Program-made: the position numbers and the translations under genes | Shown here: in pieces, positions 44,559-52,770 of the stretch | How the letters are laid out: the number at the start of each line of letters is the position of its first letter | Numbering within the stretch: position 1 is the first letter of the stretch | Source of the DNA: Alistipes sp. | GTDB lineage: Bacteria > Bacteroidota > Bacteroidia > Bacteroidales > Rikenellaceae | Length of the DNA: 64,000 nt | Direction: 5' to 3' | Assembly: GCA_017631055.1 (NCBI GenBank) | Contig: JAGBTZ010000003.1 | Coordinates: 24,619 to 88,618, forward strand | Notes under the pieces: model-generated | The model's input: only the letters and a program-made list of their open reading frames with translations | Database searches by the model: none | What the model was told of the DNA's origin: nothing

Positions 44559-45308
44559 GTGATAAAGAGTTGCTACATAGATGGTTGTATGCTTGAGATG
44601 AGCGACTTCCCCGAGGGTTTGTATGTCTATCAGACTGTGATGACCTTTGGGTGTGAGGCGCTCTATCTGGGTGACTATCTGCGTGCTTTGAAGGTCGCTG
44701 CCGAGGAGTTGTTGCAGCGCGAATTGTCGCTTGTCGAGAGTGATGTGGCTGCGATGATTACGGAGTTTATGCGCAGAAACAACTATCCCGCCCGAATGCC
44801 TGCTTCGGTCGAGTTGCGTTGCTACCTCTCGGGAGAGATTGTGCTGCTGGGTGGAGATGTTTCGCCATACCCGAAGTTGGGCTTGAGACTGCTGATGCCC
44901 GAGGGCGTCGATGTGGCATACGATTTACCTCTGTCGGAGAGTTGTTCTTCTCTGCGTTTGGCGGTCGCTCAGGCGGCTCGAGTCAAAGCCGAAAGCAGGG
45001 GTGCAAGGGTCGCCGTGCAGGTTGATAGAGAGGGTCTTGTGCGTTCGGTTGATAATGCGGAACTGTTTGCAGTTAAGGAGTATACGATTGTAACCCCCAC
45101 AGAACTGACATCGGTCGAAGGTCGTCTTGTGGCTAAGGCGATTGCCCGTGCGGGTTTGGATTTGGAGGTGGCTCCGTTGGTTGTTGCCGACCTGGAGGAG
45201 GCAGACGAAATCTTCTATGCCGACCATCGGGGCATGACCGCTTTGGGACGTTTTAACGGGCATCCGTTGATGCATATCTTGGCAGAGAGAATTGCGGCAT
45301 ATTTCTGA
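44559..45308 (+). CDS. Class IV aminotransferase-fold protein, catalytic Lys missing
   Basis: 249 residues with the PabC/IlvE/D-amino-acid aminotransferase fold: N-terminal YIDG, a VYQTVMTFG segment, and the C-terminal LEEADEIFYADHRGMTALGRFNGHPL, which matches the family's ADE.F.t...gi.pv pattern. A gapless alignment of the SSLRLAVAQAARVKAES stretch with the D-amino-acid aminotransferase KSLNLLGAVLAKQEA segment puts Ser in place of the PLP-binding Lys, and the Glu that contacts the pyridine nitrogen is also Ser (VRSVDNAELF). So it is probably not a working PLP enzyme. The start is uncertain: GTG at 44559 keeps the YIDG homology, while the first ATG is at 44589. Last gene of the murB unit. Confidence 0.65.
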   Translation: MIKSCYIDGCMLEMSDFPEGLYVYQTVMTFGCEALYLGDYLRALKVAAEELLQRELSLVESDVAAMITEFMRRNNYPARMPASVELRCYLSGEIVLLGGDVSPYPKLGLRLLMPEGVDVAYDLPLSESCSSLRLAVAQAARVKAESRGARVAVQVDREGLVRSVDNAELFAVKEYTIVTPTELTSVEGRLVAKAIARAGLDLEVAPLVVADLEEADEIFYADHRGMTALGRFNGHPLMHILAERIAAYF

Positions 45309-45383
45309 TATGACGCAATTTTTTTTGCGATTTGAGACCTTGGCGAAAAAGTGTAAAATTTTATTCATTTTTCTTTGATGTTT

Positions 45384-45414
45384 TTTGCAAGTAATGAAAA
45401 AATGGTTATCTTTG
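45384..45414 (+). promoter_or_regulatory. Consensus promoter at the start of the phosphoesterase SusCD locus
   Basis: TTTG (45384-45387), exactly 19 bases, TATCTTTG (45407-45414). Transcription should start near 45421, leaving a leader of about 308 bases before the first large gene. Confidence 0.8.
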
Positions 45415-45491
45415 TATTTGCATACAGGCTGTATTAAAAGTTAATTAACAAGAAATCAGGGAAATCGCTAAAAAGGCGCCCGCAAACAAGT

Positions 45492-45668
45492 ATGGATTGG
45501 TATAGAGATATATCGAAAGAGATGCGTATCGAGGGTGGTAAGATGGCAGTTTTTGCACATTTTGCCGGCCTTGTTGTGTTTGTGTTTGATGGGATGCGTA
45601 ACTCGTTGGTTGAGAGTGTGTTGTCGTTGCGCTTTTTTTTACGCGTGCGCATAGCGTTAGGCGCATAA
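45492..45668 (+). CDS. Possible small ORF in leader, 58 residues
   Basis: ATG 45492 to TAA 45668. The peptide has a hydrophobic middle (VFAHFAGLVVFVF) and a basic end. There is no clear ribosome binding site and I recognise no family. It lies within the predicted leader of the EEP lipoprotein gene and may be chance. Confidence 0.2.
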   Translation: MDWYRDISKEMRIEGGKMAVFAHFAGLVVFVFDGMRNSLVESVLSLRFFLRVRIALGA

Positions 45669-45728
45669 TGCTGCGAGCGATGAGTTTTTGATGGAAGAGA
45701 GAATTTTAACGAAATAAACCAAACTACT

Positions 45729-48281
45729 ATGAAATTCAATTTTGAGACAGTAAAGAAATTTTTTATGGCTGCATCGGTGCTTCCTCTTTTTGCACTGGGT
45801 GTAGCTTGTCAGCCGGCTCCTGAAGTGGATGATAACGGTGGCGGTGGTCAGGATGATCCGAATAATGGTGGTGGCGGTGGCAGCACCGAGAAATATGAGG
45901 ATATCAAGGTTGTGAACGGAAAGGTTCGCTTCTACCTCTCGGAGAAGGAGAACTCGACTCGTACAATTACCGGCCTTACAGCTCGTGACTGGGCAAAGTC
46001 GAGCGTGATTATGAATGGTAAGACTTACGAGATTTCGCTTACCGATGAGGAGACTCCTCGTCCTTATGTTGAGGTGTCTGAGTCGGGAAGCTATAATGCA
46101 ACGCTTATTACCCCGAATTCGAAGAAATGGCACGGTAGCTCGACTTATGCCGATATCAAGTTGACCCACTCGCAGTTCTATCACACTTCGGCATCGAGTG
46201 TTAAGTCGTTCCCGATGTATGGCTCTTACTCGAAGGAGACCGGTAATAAGATGATCTTCAATGATGGTTTTGCAATGGTGCTCGTGAAGTTGAAGGGTAC
46301 TGCTAAAATCTCGTCTGTGAAGGTTGAGAATCCGCAGGATAAGGCAATTTCGGGTATTGCGACATTTATGCCTTCGAAGGGTAACTTTACAGTGAGCAAG
46401 GGTTTTAATTTCGCTGTGTTGAACTGTACCAATAAGGGCGAGTTTGCTGCTCTCTCGAATTCGAAGAATACAAACTTCCGTCTGATGATTGCTCCGGGTA
46501 ATTATCCCGAGGGTCTGAAGATTTCGATTTGCGACTCGCAGCGTGGTGCAATGTTCGTGACTACCGAGCCGCTTAATCTCTCGGCTGGTGATGTTCACGT
46601 TGTCGAGAAGAGTTATGCTTGCGAGGAGGATTTGGCTTTCTACGAGGGCTTCGATAACTTCGTTTGGGGTGGTGATATCATGAAGGGCTCTGAGGGCTTC
46701 GGTTTCTCGCCCAGCGCAACTAAGATGGATATTACCTCGGGTACCGAGCTTACCGGTTATGAGGATGCCTTCACGGAGGTAGCATACGATAATCCGGGTT
46801 CGGGCTTTATCCAGCCGAATGTTTGGGATCAGGTTACCGGCAAGACTGTGGGTGAGGCTCACCAGATGTCGGAGAGCTACGTTAAGAGCCGTAATCTTGC
46901 AGATTGGACTTACGCATATCGTGTGCAGGAGTTCCCCGGATATATCGGCTCGGGTATAGCTGAGAACAAGGGTCGTGGTATGATTAATATGCCTCAGGCT
47001 TTGTGTGCAAAGGGTATTGGTGATGTTGCTATGAAGATGCGCTTTGCTCTGCAGGCCGGTTTTGCAGGTGCTATTGAGTTTAGCATCGCTTATGGTGGTG
47101 TCATCAAGTCGGCTAAAGTTAATGGACAGCCTGTTGAGGTTACAGCTAAAAATCATCAGTATCGTGAGGCAACCTCGACATTTACCTTTGCTGCCGGCAG
47201 TTCGGTGCAGATTCCCTCGTCGGTTGCCGGTGGTAACCAGTGGAATGAGTTGGAGTTGATTATCAGTGGCGCAACCAGCGGTACGAAGCTCAACTTCCAG
47301 AATAACGCTCAGTCGGGTAGCCAGCTCGGTATCTTTGTGGATGAGATTGAATTCCGCAAGGTTAAGGATTGGAAAGAGGGTAGCAACCTGCGCGTGCTCT
47401 ACTGGAATGTGCAGAATGGTGTATGCTCGGATCAGCACAATAACTATGACAACTTCGTTAAGTGGGTTAAGAAGTGGGATCCGGATGTATGTATCTGGTG
47501 TGAGTCGGAGACCATATATAAAGATAAGAGTGGAACAGGTGTTGGTAGTAACGGTACGAAGTATCTGCCCGATGGTTGGGCTCAGCTCTGTACCCGTTAT
47601 GGCCACGTCTATGCAGCTGTAGGTGGTAATCGCGATAACTATCCGCAGACCATCACCTCGAAGTACCCCATCAAGACCATAAAGAAGATTACCGATACAA
47701 ATGTAAGCGGTAAGCCCGTATCACACGGTGCCGGTCACTTCCAGATTGAAATTCACGGCAAGAAGATTAACTTCGTAACTCTGCATATGTGGCCGCAGCA
47801 GTATAATTTTGGTGTTAGCGGTTCGGCTGCTCAGGAGGCAAGTGCTGCAAAGCTTGAGGGCGATTATTATCGTCAGCACGAGATGCAGTACATCGTTGAC
47901 CAGACCGTTAATTTGGCTGCAAACGCTAACGAGGAGTATTGGGTCTTTGGTGGTGATACCAACTCGCACTCGCGTACTGATGACTGGTACAGAAAGTTGA
48001 GTACATCTAACCCGACCAAGTTGATTACTCATGATGTTGTACTTAATCAGACCAACCTCAAGGATGTAATCAACCATCGCGACTGCTACGGCGAGAAGGG
48101 TAATGCGTGGTTCCGTTCGCGTATCGATGTTCTCTACGCTTCGCCCAAGATGTTCGATTGCATCACCAACTCGATTATGTTGATGGATGATTGGGCTGAT
48201 ACAATGGGTCCGTGGGAGTGGTACACTTCGTTCCGTGATCCTTCGGACCACACCCCCGTATTGGTTGATTTCCAACTCTAA
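45729..48281 (+). CDS. EEP-domain phosphohydrolase lipoprotein, multidomain
   Basis: 850-residue lipoprotein: lipobox ending at Cys27 (LGVAC) followed by a Gly/Asp linker, so likely outer-membrane. N-terminal half (about 60-300) is beta-rich and resembles fimbrillin-like domains; 300-560 resembles a jelly-roll domain beginning FYEGFDNFVWGGD; the last 280 residues form an endonuclease/exonuclease/phosphatase domain with YWNVQNG, the acidic CESE, LHMWPQ, GGDTNSH, SRIDVLY and SDHTPVLVDF. Those are the Mg2+-binding and His catalytic motifs of the family, so a phosphodiester or phosphomonoester substrate is expected. First gene of the locus. Confidence 0.85.
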   Translation: MKFNFETVKKFFMAASVLPLFALGVACQPAPEVDDNGGGGQDDPNNGGGGGSTEKYEDIKVVNGKVRFYLSEKENSTRTITGLTARDWAKSSVIMNGKTYEISLTDEETPRPYVEVSESGSYNATLITPNSKKWHGSSTYADIKLTHSQFYHTSASSVKSFPMYGSYSKETGNKMIFNDGFAMVLVKLKGTAKISSVKVENPQDKAISGIATFMPSKGNFTVSKGFNFAVLNCTNKGEFAALSNSKNTNFRLMIAPGNYPEGLKISICDSQRGAMFVTTEPLNLSAGDVHVVEKSYACEEDLAFYEGFDNFVWGGDIMKGSEGFGFSPSATKMDITSGTELTGYEDAFTEVAYDNPGSGFIQPNVWDQVTGKTVGEAHQMSESYVKSRNLADWTYAYRVQEFPGYIGSGIAENKGRGMINMPQALCAKGIGDVAMKMRFALQAGFAGAIEFSIAYGGVIKSAKVNGQPVEVTAKNHQYREATSTFTFAAGSSVQIPSSVAGGNQWNELELIISGATSGTKLNFQNNAQSGSQLGIFVDEIEFRKVKDWKEGSNLRVLYWNVQNGVCSDQHNNYDNFVKWVKKWDPDVCIWCESETIYKDKSGTGVGSNGTKYLPDGWAQLCTRYGHVYAAVGGNRDNYPQTITSKYPIKTIKKITDTNVSGKPVSHGAGHFQIEIHGKKINFVTLHMWPQQYNFGVSGSAAQEASAAKLEGDYYRQHEMQYIVDQTVNLAANANEEYWVFGGDTNSHSRTDDWYRKLSTSNPTKLITHDVVLNQTNLKDVINHRDCYGEKGNAWFRSRIDVLYASPKMFDCITNSIMLMDDWADTMGPWEWYTSFRDPSDHTPVLVDFQL

Positions 48282-48360
48282 TTTGAACGATATACATATA
48301 TATATTATATAAAGAGAGAAAATTAGTATTAACAATTAAAAACATTAAAACAAGAAACAG

Positions 48361-48392
48361 AAAAACCAGACAAAACAAAAACCAGACAAAAC
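48361..48392 (+). repeat. Two-copy 16-base tandem repeat in A-rich leader
   Basis: Two identical copies of AAAAACCAGACAAAAC (48361-48376, 48377-48392) in an almost G/T-free stretch of about 110 bases before the next gene. Such an unstructured A/C-rich leader should favour ribosome loading. Confidence 0.55.
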
Positions 48393-48458
48393 AAAAGAAA
48401 AGTTAAACAAACAAAAACTTAACAAAATCAATCACTAACCTTATTTAATTAACAAACT

Positions 48459-49586
48459 ATGAAAAAGACTTTGACCAAGAGTTTTATGCAGATCGCACTC
48501 GGTCATGTGTGCGCCGCTCTTACATTGACGGCAGCACTCTTCACCGTATCGTGCGAGCAGCCGACAAACTCGGAAAGAAGCGAATCCATTGAGGTCTATG
48601 TTGATCTTGATGAGAAAGAGCCGGTTGACGTAGCGAGCGTTCGCGTAGTAGGTGGTTTGCACCAGCTCTATGTGAAATCGAACGTAGCGTTCACCGCTTC
48701 GTGGGAAGATGGCGAGACTACGCCTTGGGCAACTGTAGTGGATGACACAGCAGTAGATCCTAAGACTGGTTATCGTATCGTAACCCTTGACGTTAAGCGT
48801 CGCCACAACACTTTGGCGTATTACACACGTCGTACTGGTACGCTTATTTTGCAGGCTAACAATGAGAGCCTGAACTTTAGCAAGTACATCCAGGTTCACC
48901 AGGGTTCGCTTGCACGTATCAGCAGCGACTTCGCGTGGATGACTTATGCTACGAACGATCCTCGTCTTAACGACGGTGTGATTCTCTCGAGCTGGTCTAC
49001 TACATTGAAGGATCGTGGTTATCGTTCGACTCCTAACTTGCACGATGGAAAGGCTCACCTCTATGGTAAGAAGGGCTACCTCCAGTTGGGAGATGCTGAG
49101 GGCCATGGTGCTGATATGATTTCGCCTTATACCAGCGATTTCCGTTATGACTCGTTGTTGATGGTATCGTTCCGCGCAGTTGCACACACTAACCATGTAG
49201 ATGGCACCAAGGATGGTAACAAGTTTACCGTTGAGGTTACCGGTGGTGGTGTGATCGCTGACTTCGCAGAGTCGAACAAGACCTCGATTGAGTTGGAGGC
49301 ACCGCACTTTGATCCTCAGAGCGTGGAGTTCCCGACTGATATGTGGACCGGATCGGACTTCTTGGTATTTGTAGTGGGTACTGAGGATAACCCTCTTACT
49401 GTGAATACTACTATCGTAATCAAGAGTGGTTCGCTTGATACTCCGACTACAACTCCTAATCGTATTTATGTCGACAACTTCTATGTTCGCCGTGTACTTG
49501 AGGGCGAGGAGCCTTACTTCGAGGAGAATGGTGGTAGTGGCGCCGACAAAATTTTGGGCCTTATCCCTGAGGAAGTTGTAGAATAA
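48459..49586 (+). CDS. Lipoprotein of SusCD locus, BACON/jelly-roll-like
   Basis: 375 residues, lipobox at Cys32 (FTVSC). The N-terminal part (about 40-145) reads like a BACON-type Ig domain (VYVDLDEKEP.. to GTLILQANN). The remaining 220 residues are a beta-rich domain that includes NLHDGKAHLYGKKGYLQLG, similar in layout to the middle part of the preceding EEP lipoprotein. No enzyme motif seen. Its position just before SusC suggests a surface substrate-binding role; not proven. Confidence 0.7.
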   Translation: MKKTLTKSFMQIALGHVCAALTLTAALFTVSCEQPTNSERSESIEVYVDLDEKEPVDVASVRVVGGLHQLYVKSNVAFTASWEDGETTPWATVVDDTAVDPKTGYRIVTLDVKRRHNTLAYYTRRTGTLILQANNESLNFSKYIQVHQGSLARISSDFAWMTYATNDPRLNDGVILSSWSTTLKDRGYRSTPNLHDGKAHLYGKKGYLQLGDAEGHGADMISPYTSDFRYDSLLMVSFRAVAHTNHVDGTKDGNKFTVEVTGGGVIADFAESNKTSIELEAPHFDPQSVEFPTDMWTGSDFLVFVVGTEDNPLTVNTTIVIKSGSLDTPTTTPNRIYVDNFYVRRVLEGEEPYFEENGGSGADKILGLIPEEVVE

Positions 49587-49636
49587 CGACACCTAAACAA
49601 GAGTAAACAGAATTGTTTTACCTAAAAAACAGAACA

Positions 49637-52600
49637 ATGAACAAGTTTTTTACAGCAATGAGAACAGTTTGCCGAAGCGTGTCGTTGGTGGCTGCTTTTG
49701 CTCTGTTCGTAGCATATGCGTTGCCGGTATCAGCCCAGCAACAAAAAACCGTCAGCGGTACGGTTATCGACCCGGACGGTAATCCTTTGGCAGGTGCAAC
49801 CGTAGCTGTTGTGAACACATCGAAGGGTGTGATCACTGACGTTAACGGTAAGTATCAGATCACTGCCAAGACTTCAGAGTCACTCGAGTTCTCGTTCCTC
49901 GGTTATACAACCGTAACACAGCTCGTTGGCAATCGCACAACTATTGATGTGCAACTTAAGGCGGATGCATCGACCGCTATCGATGATGTCGTAGTCATCG
50001 GTTACGGTACCGTAGCAAAGAAGGACCTTACCGGTTCGGTTGCAACGGTTAAGATGGGTGATGTTAAGGATGCTCCTGTAACCTCAATCGATAACGCCCT
50101 TCAGGGTCGTATCGCAGGTGCCGACTTCTTGTCGACCACTGGTGAGCCTGGTGCAACTACTTCAATCCGTATCCGTGGTACACGTTCAATCAACGCTTCG
50201 AATGAGCCTTTGATCGTAGTCGATGGTATTATGGATGCAATCCATGACCTCAACGATATCAACGCAGAGGATATCGCGAGCATCACCGTCCTCAAGGACG
50301 CATCTTCGACCGCTATCTACGGTTCGCGTGGTGCGAATGGTGTAATCCTCGTGACAACCAAGCAGGGTACCGGTACTAAGGATAAGGTGAACGTATCGTT
50401 CAAGGCTGACCTCGGTTTCTCGCAGCTGCCTCGTGAGTTGGACGTTATGAACGCATCTGAGTTCGCTCAGTATCGTAACGACTACGCATACTTCGGTGGC
50501 GATGCTAACCACCAGGGTATTGGTGCAACTACTCCCTTGTCGGGCTCGGTTTACAAGGATCCGTTCTCTTATGGTGAGGGTACCAACTGGGTAAGAGAGA
50601 TCACTCGTACAGCAATGTATCAGAACTACGCTCTCTCGCTCTCGAGCCACAACAAGAAGTCTTCGTACTACGCATCGTTCTCGTTCAACGATACTCAGGG
50701 TATCATCCAGGCCAGCGGCCAGCAGCGTTTCACCGGTCGTATCAACCTCGATACTCAGCTCTTCAAGTGGTTGAAGGTTGGTTACAAGGGTGCTTACACT
50801 TGGCGTAACAACGATGTTAACAAGACATCAATCGGTGGTACAGCTTACTACTCGGCAGCTCAGTACCTCTCGCCGCTTATCAAGCCGAACGATAACTACA
50901 ACCCCTTGCACAATGGTGGTCAGCGTATCAACACCCCTCGTGCATTGGTTGACTTGGATACTTACTACCACGACCGTCACACTACCAACCACTCGTTCGT
51001 AGCTGACATCGAGCCGGTTAAGAATCTTCACATTAAGTCGGTATTCTCGTACTATCTGTACAACCGTCACACTTACCGTTACTATCCCGGTACTCGTCCT
51101 GCAAAGACTGATGCTCAGGGTGGTGATGCATACCGTTATGAGTCTGAGGAGCGTTCGTTCTCGTCTGAGACCACTGTAGGTTACAAGTGGAAGTCGAAGA
51201 ACGGTCACGCTATTGACGTGTTGGGTGGTTTCTCGGCATACTCGTTTGGTTCGAATGCATTCTCGCTTTCGGGCTCGGGTTACATGGATGACGCTGTGAA
51301 GTGGAACAACATGAACGCCGTTCTCGATAAGGAGACTTACTCGGCTTCTACTTCGTATTCGAAGAAGACTAAGATGTCGGGTTACGCTCGTATCAACTAC
51401 AACTACAAGTCGCGTTACTATATCACTGCTACCGGTCGTTACGATGGTGCATCGAACTTCGCAGCTAACAACAAGTGGGCATTCTTCCCCTCGGCAGCTG
51501 TTAAGTGGAACATCGCAGCAGAGGAGTGGATGAAGGACGCTAAGTGGGTTGACGATTTGTCGATTCGTTTGAGCGCCGGTCTTACCGGTAACGACGCTAT
51601 CAGCGCATACCAGTCGTTGGCTGCAATGTCTTCGACTACCGGTGGTTACCTCTTCGATGGTTCGCAGCCTGTAGCATTCTACCGTAGCCGTCTGGATTCG
51701 CCCGATTTGACTTGGGAGAAGACTGCTTCGTACAATGCCGCTTTGGACTGGTCGATGTTCAAGGGTCGCTTGAATATCACAGCTGAGGCTTATATGTCGA
51801 AGACTACTGACCTTCTTATGTCGCTCGCAGTTGCTAACCAGACTGGTTACACCTCGCGTCTGACTAACATCGGTTCGACTTCGAACAAGGGTCTTGAGTT
51901 GTCGATCGAGAGCCAGAACATCGTTAAGCCTAACTTCCAGTGGAGCACATCGTTCACCATTTCGCACAACACCCAGCGTGTTGAGGATATCGGTTCTGAG
52001 GAGTTCATCTCGGCTTACAACTCGCCGGGTAACTCGTCGTTCATGATGTACGGTTACGTTAAGGGTTATCCTCTTAACTCGTTGTGGGGCTTTAAGTATG
52101 GTGGCCTTTGGAAGACTAAGGAGGAGGGTGAGCGTAATGACTTCACCAAGACTTACGTTTCGAAGTCAGGTTCGACCTCGCTCGGTTATCCTCGCTACTA
52201 CGATATCGACCACAACGGTACACTCGACCGTGAGGACTTGATCTACCAGGGTAATGCCGATCCGGTTATCTATGGTGGTTTGCAGAATACTTTCTACATC
52301 TACGGTCTTAAGTTGAGCGTTTACTTCAACTACTCGTTGGGTGGTAAGATTTACAACTACGCTGAGTTCTACATGGCAGGTTCGACCTTCTCTAACCAGT
52401 ATCGTTACATGTTGAACAGCTGGCACCCCGTTCGTAACCCTGAGTCGGATTTCCCGCGTGCAGGTTCGTTGGACGCAGCGATGCCTTCTGACTTCATGAT
52501 TCACGATGCATCGTACATCCGTCTGAAGAATATCACCTTGTCGTACACATTCGACCTTCGCAAGAAGACCAAGGCATTGCGTGATATCACCATCAGTGCA

Positions 52601-52750
52601 TCGGGTGAGAACCTCTACTTGTGGAAGAACTATAACGGTTTCGACCCGGACGTATCGTCAGAGGGTGAGTCTTCGACCCTGCGTCGTATGGACCTTGGTG
52701 CATACCCGAAACCTCGTACAATCATCTTCGGTGTACAAATCAGATACTAA
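49637..52750 (+). CDS. SusC/RagA-family TonB-linked outer membrane transporter
   Basis: 1037-residue outer-membrane porin of the SusC type. A signal peptide ends about residue 33 (VSAQQQ). A carboxypeptidase-like regulatory domain (GTVIDPDGNPLAGATV) follows, then the TonB-box region DDVVVIGYG, the plug domain (SIRIRGTRS, VVDGI, LKDASSTAIYGSRGANGVILVTTK) and a 22-strand barrel ending in aromatic YPKPRTIIFGVQIRY. No STN domain is present, so it is not of the anti-sigma-signalling type. ATG 49637 is chosen; an upstream TTG start lacks sense. It forms the import channel with the adjacent SusD. Confidence 0.95.
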   Translation: MNKFFTAMRTVCRSVSLVAAFALFVAYALPVSAQQQKTVSGTVIDPDGNPLAGATVAVVNTSKGVITDVNGKYQITAKTSESLEFSFLGYTTVTQLVGNRTTIDVQLKADASTAIDDVVVIGYGTVAKKDLTGSVATVKMGDVKDAPVTSIDNALQGRIAGADFLSTTGEPGATTSIRIRGTRSINASNEPLIVVDGIMDAIHDLNDINAEDIASITVLKDASSTAIYGSRGANGVILVTTKQGTGTKDKVNVSFKADLGFSQLPRELDVMNASEFAQYRNDYAYFGGDANHQGIGATTPLSGSVYKDPFSYGEGTNWVREITRTAMYQNYALSLSSHNKKSSYYASFSFNDTQGIIQASGQQRFTGRINLDTQLFKWLKVGYKGAYTWRNNDVNKTSIGGTAYYSAAQYLSPLIKPNDNYNPLHNGGQRINTPRALVDLDTYYHDRHTTNHSFVADIEPVKNLHIKSVFSYYLYNRHTYRYYPGTRPAKTDAQGGDAYRYESEERSFSSETTVGYKWKSKNGHAIDVLGGFSAYSFGSNAFSLSGSGYMDDAVKWNNMNAVLDKETYSASTSYSKKTKMSGYARINYNYKSRYYITATGRYDGASNFAANNKWAFFPSAAVKWNIAAEEWMKDAKWVDDLSIRLSAGLTGNDAISAYQSLAAMSSTTGGYLFDGSQPVAFYRSRLDSPDLTWEKTASYNAALDWSMFKGRLNITAEAYMSKTTDLLMSLAVANQTGYTSRLTNIGSTSNKGLELSIESQNIVKPNFQWSTSFTISHNTQRVEDIGSEEFISAYNSPGNSSFMMYGYVKGYPLNSLWGFKYGGLWKTKEEGERNDFTKTYVSKSGSTSLGYPRYYDIDHNGTLDREDLIYQGNADPVIYGGLQNTFYIYGLKLSVYFNYSLGGKIYNYAEFYMAGSTFSNQYRYMLNSWHPVRNPESDFPRAGSLDAAMPSDFMIHDASYIRLKNITLSYTFDLRKKTKALRDITISASGENLYLWKNYNGFDPDVSSEGESSTLRRMDLGAYPKPRTIIFGVQIRY

Positions 52751-52770
52751 TCATTTAATAATTTAGAGCA

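Larger units (their letters stand above)
45309..45728 (+). other. Intergenic stretch with promoter and long leader
   Basis: A 420-base gap. It holds one good promoter (45384-45414), a 58-residue open frame of doubtful status (45492-45668), and a small 5-bp CGCAA/TTGCG hairpin at about 45313-45330. Nothing else recognisable was seen. Confidence 0.5.

Noticed and set aside
45657-47606. Open minus-strand frame of about 649 codons
   Set aside because: Antisense to the EEP lipoprotein, Ile/Leu/Thr/Arg-rich with no motif.
48282-48458. Separate promoter for the lipoprotein-SusCD genes
   Set aside because: A TTTG is present but no TAnnTTTG at proper spacing; cotranscription from 45384 is more likely.
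49613-49636. TTG start extending SusC by eight residues
   Set aside because: The extension precedes the signal peptide without family support; ATG 49637 is better.
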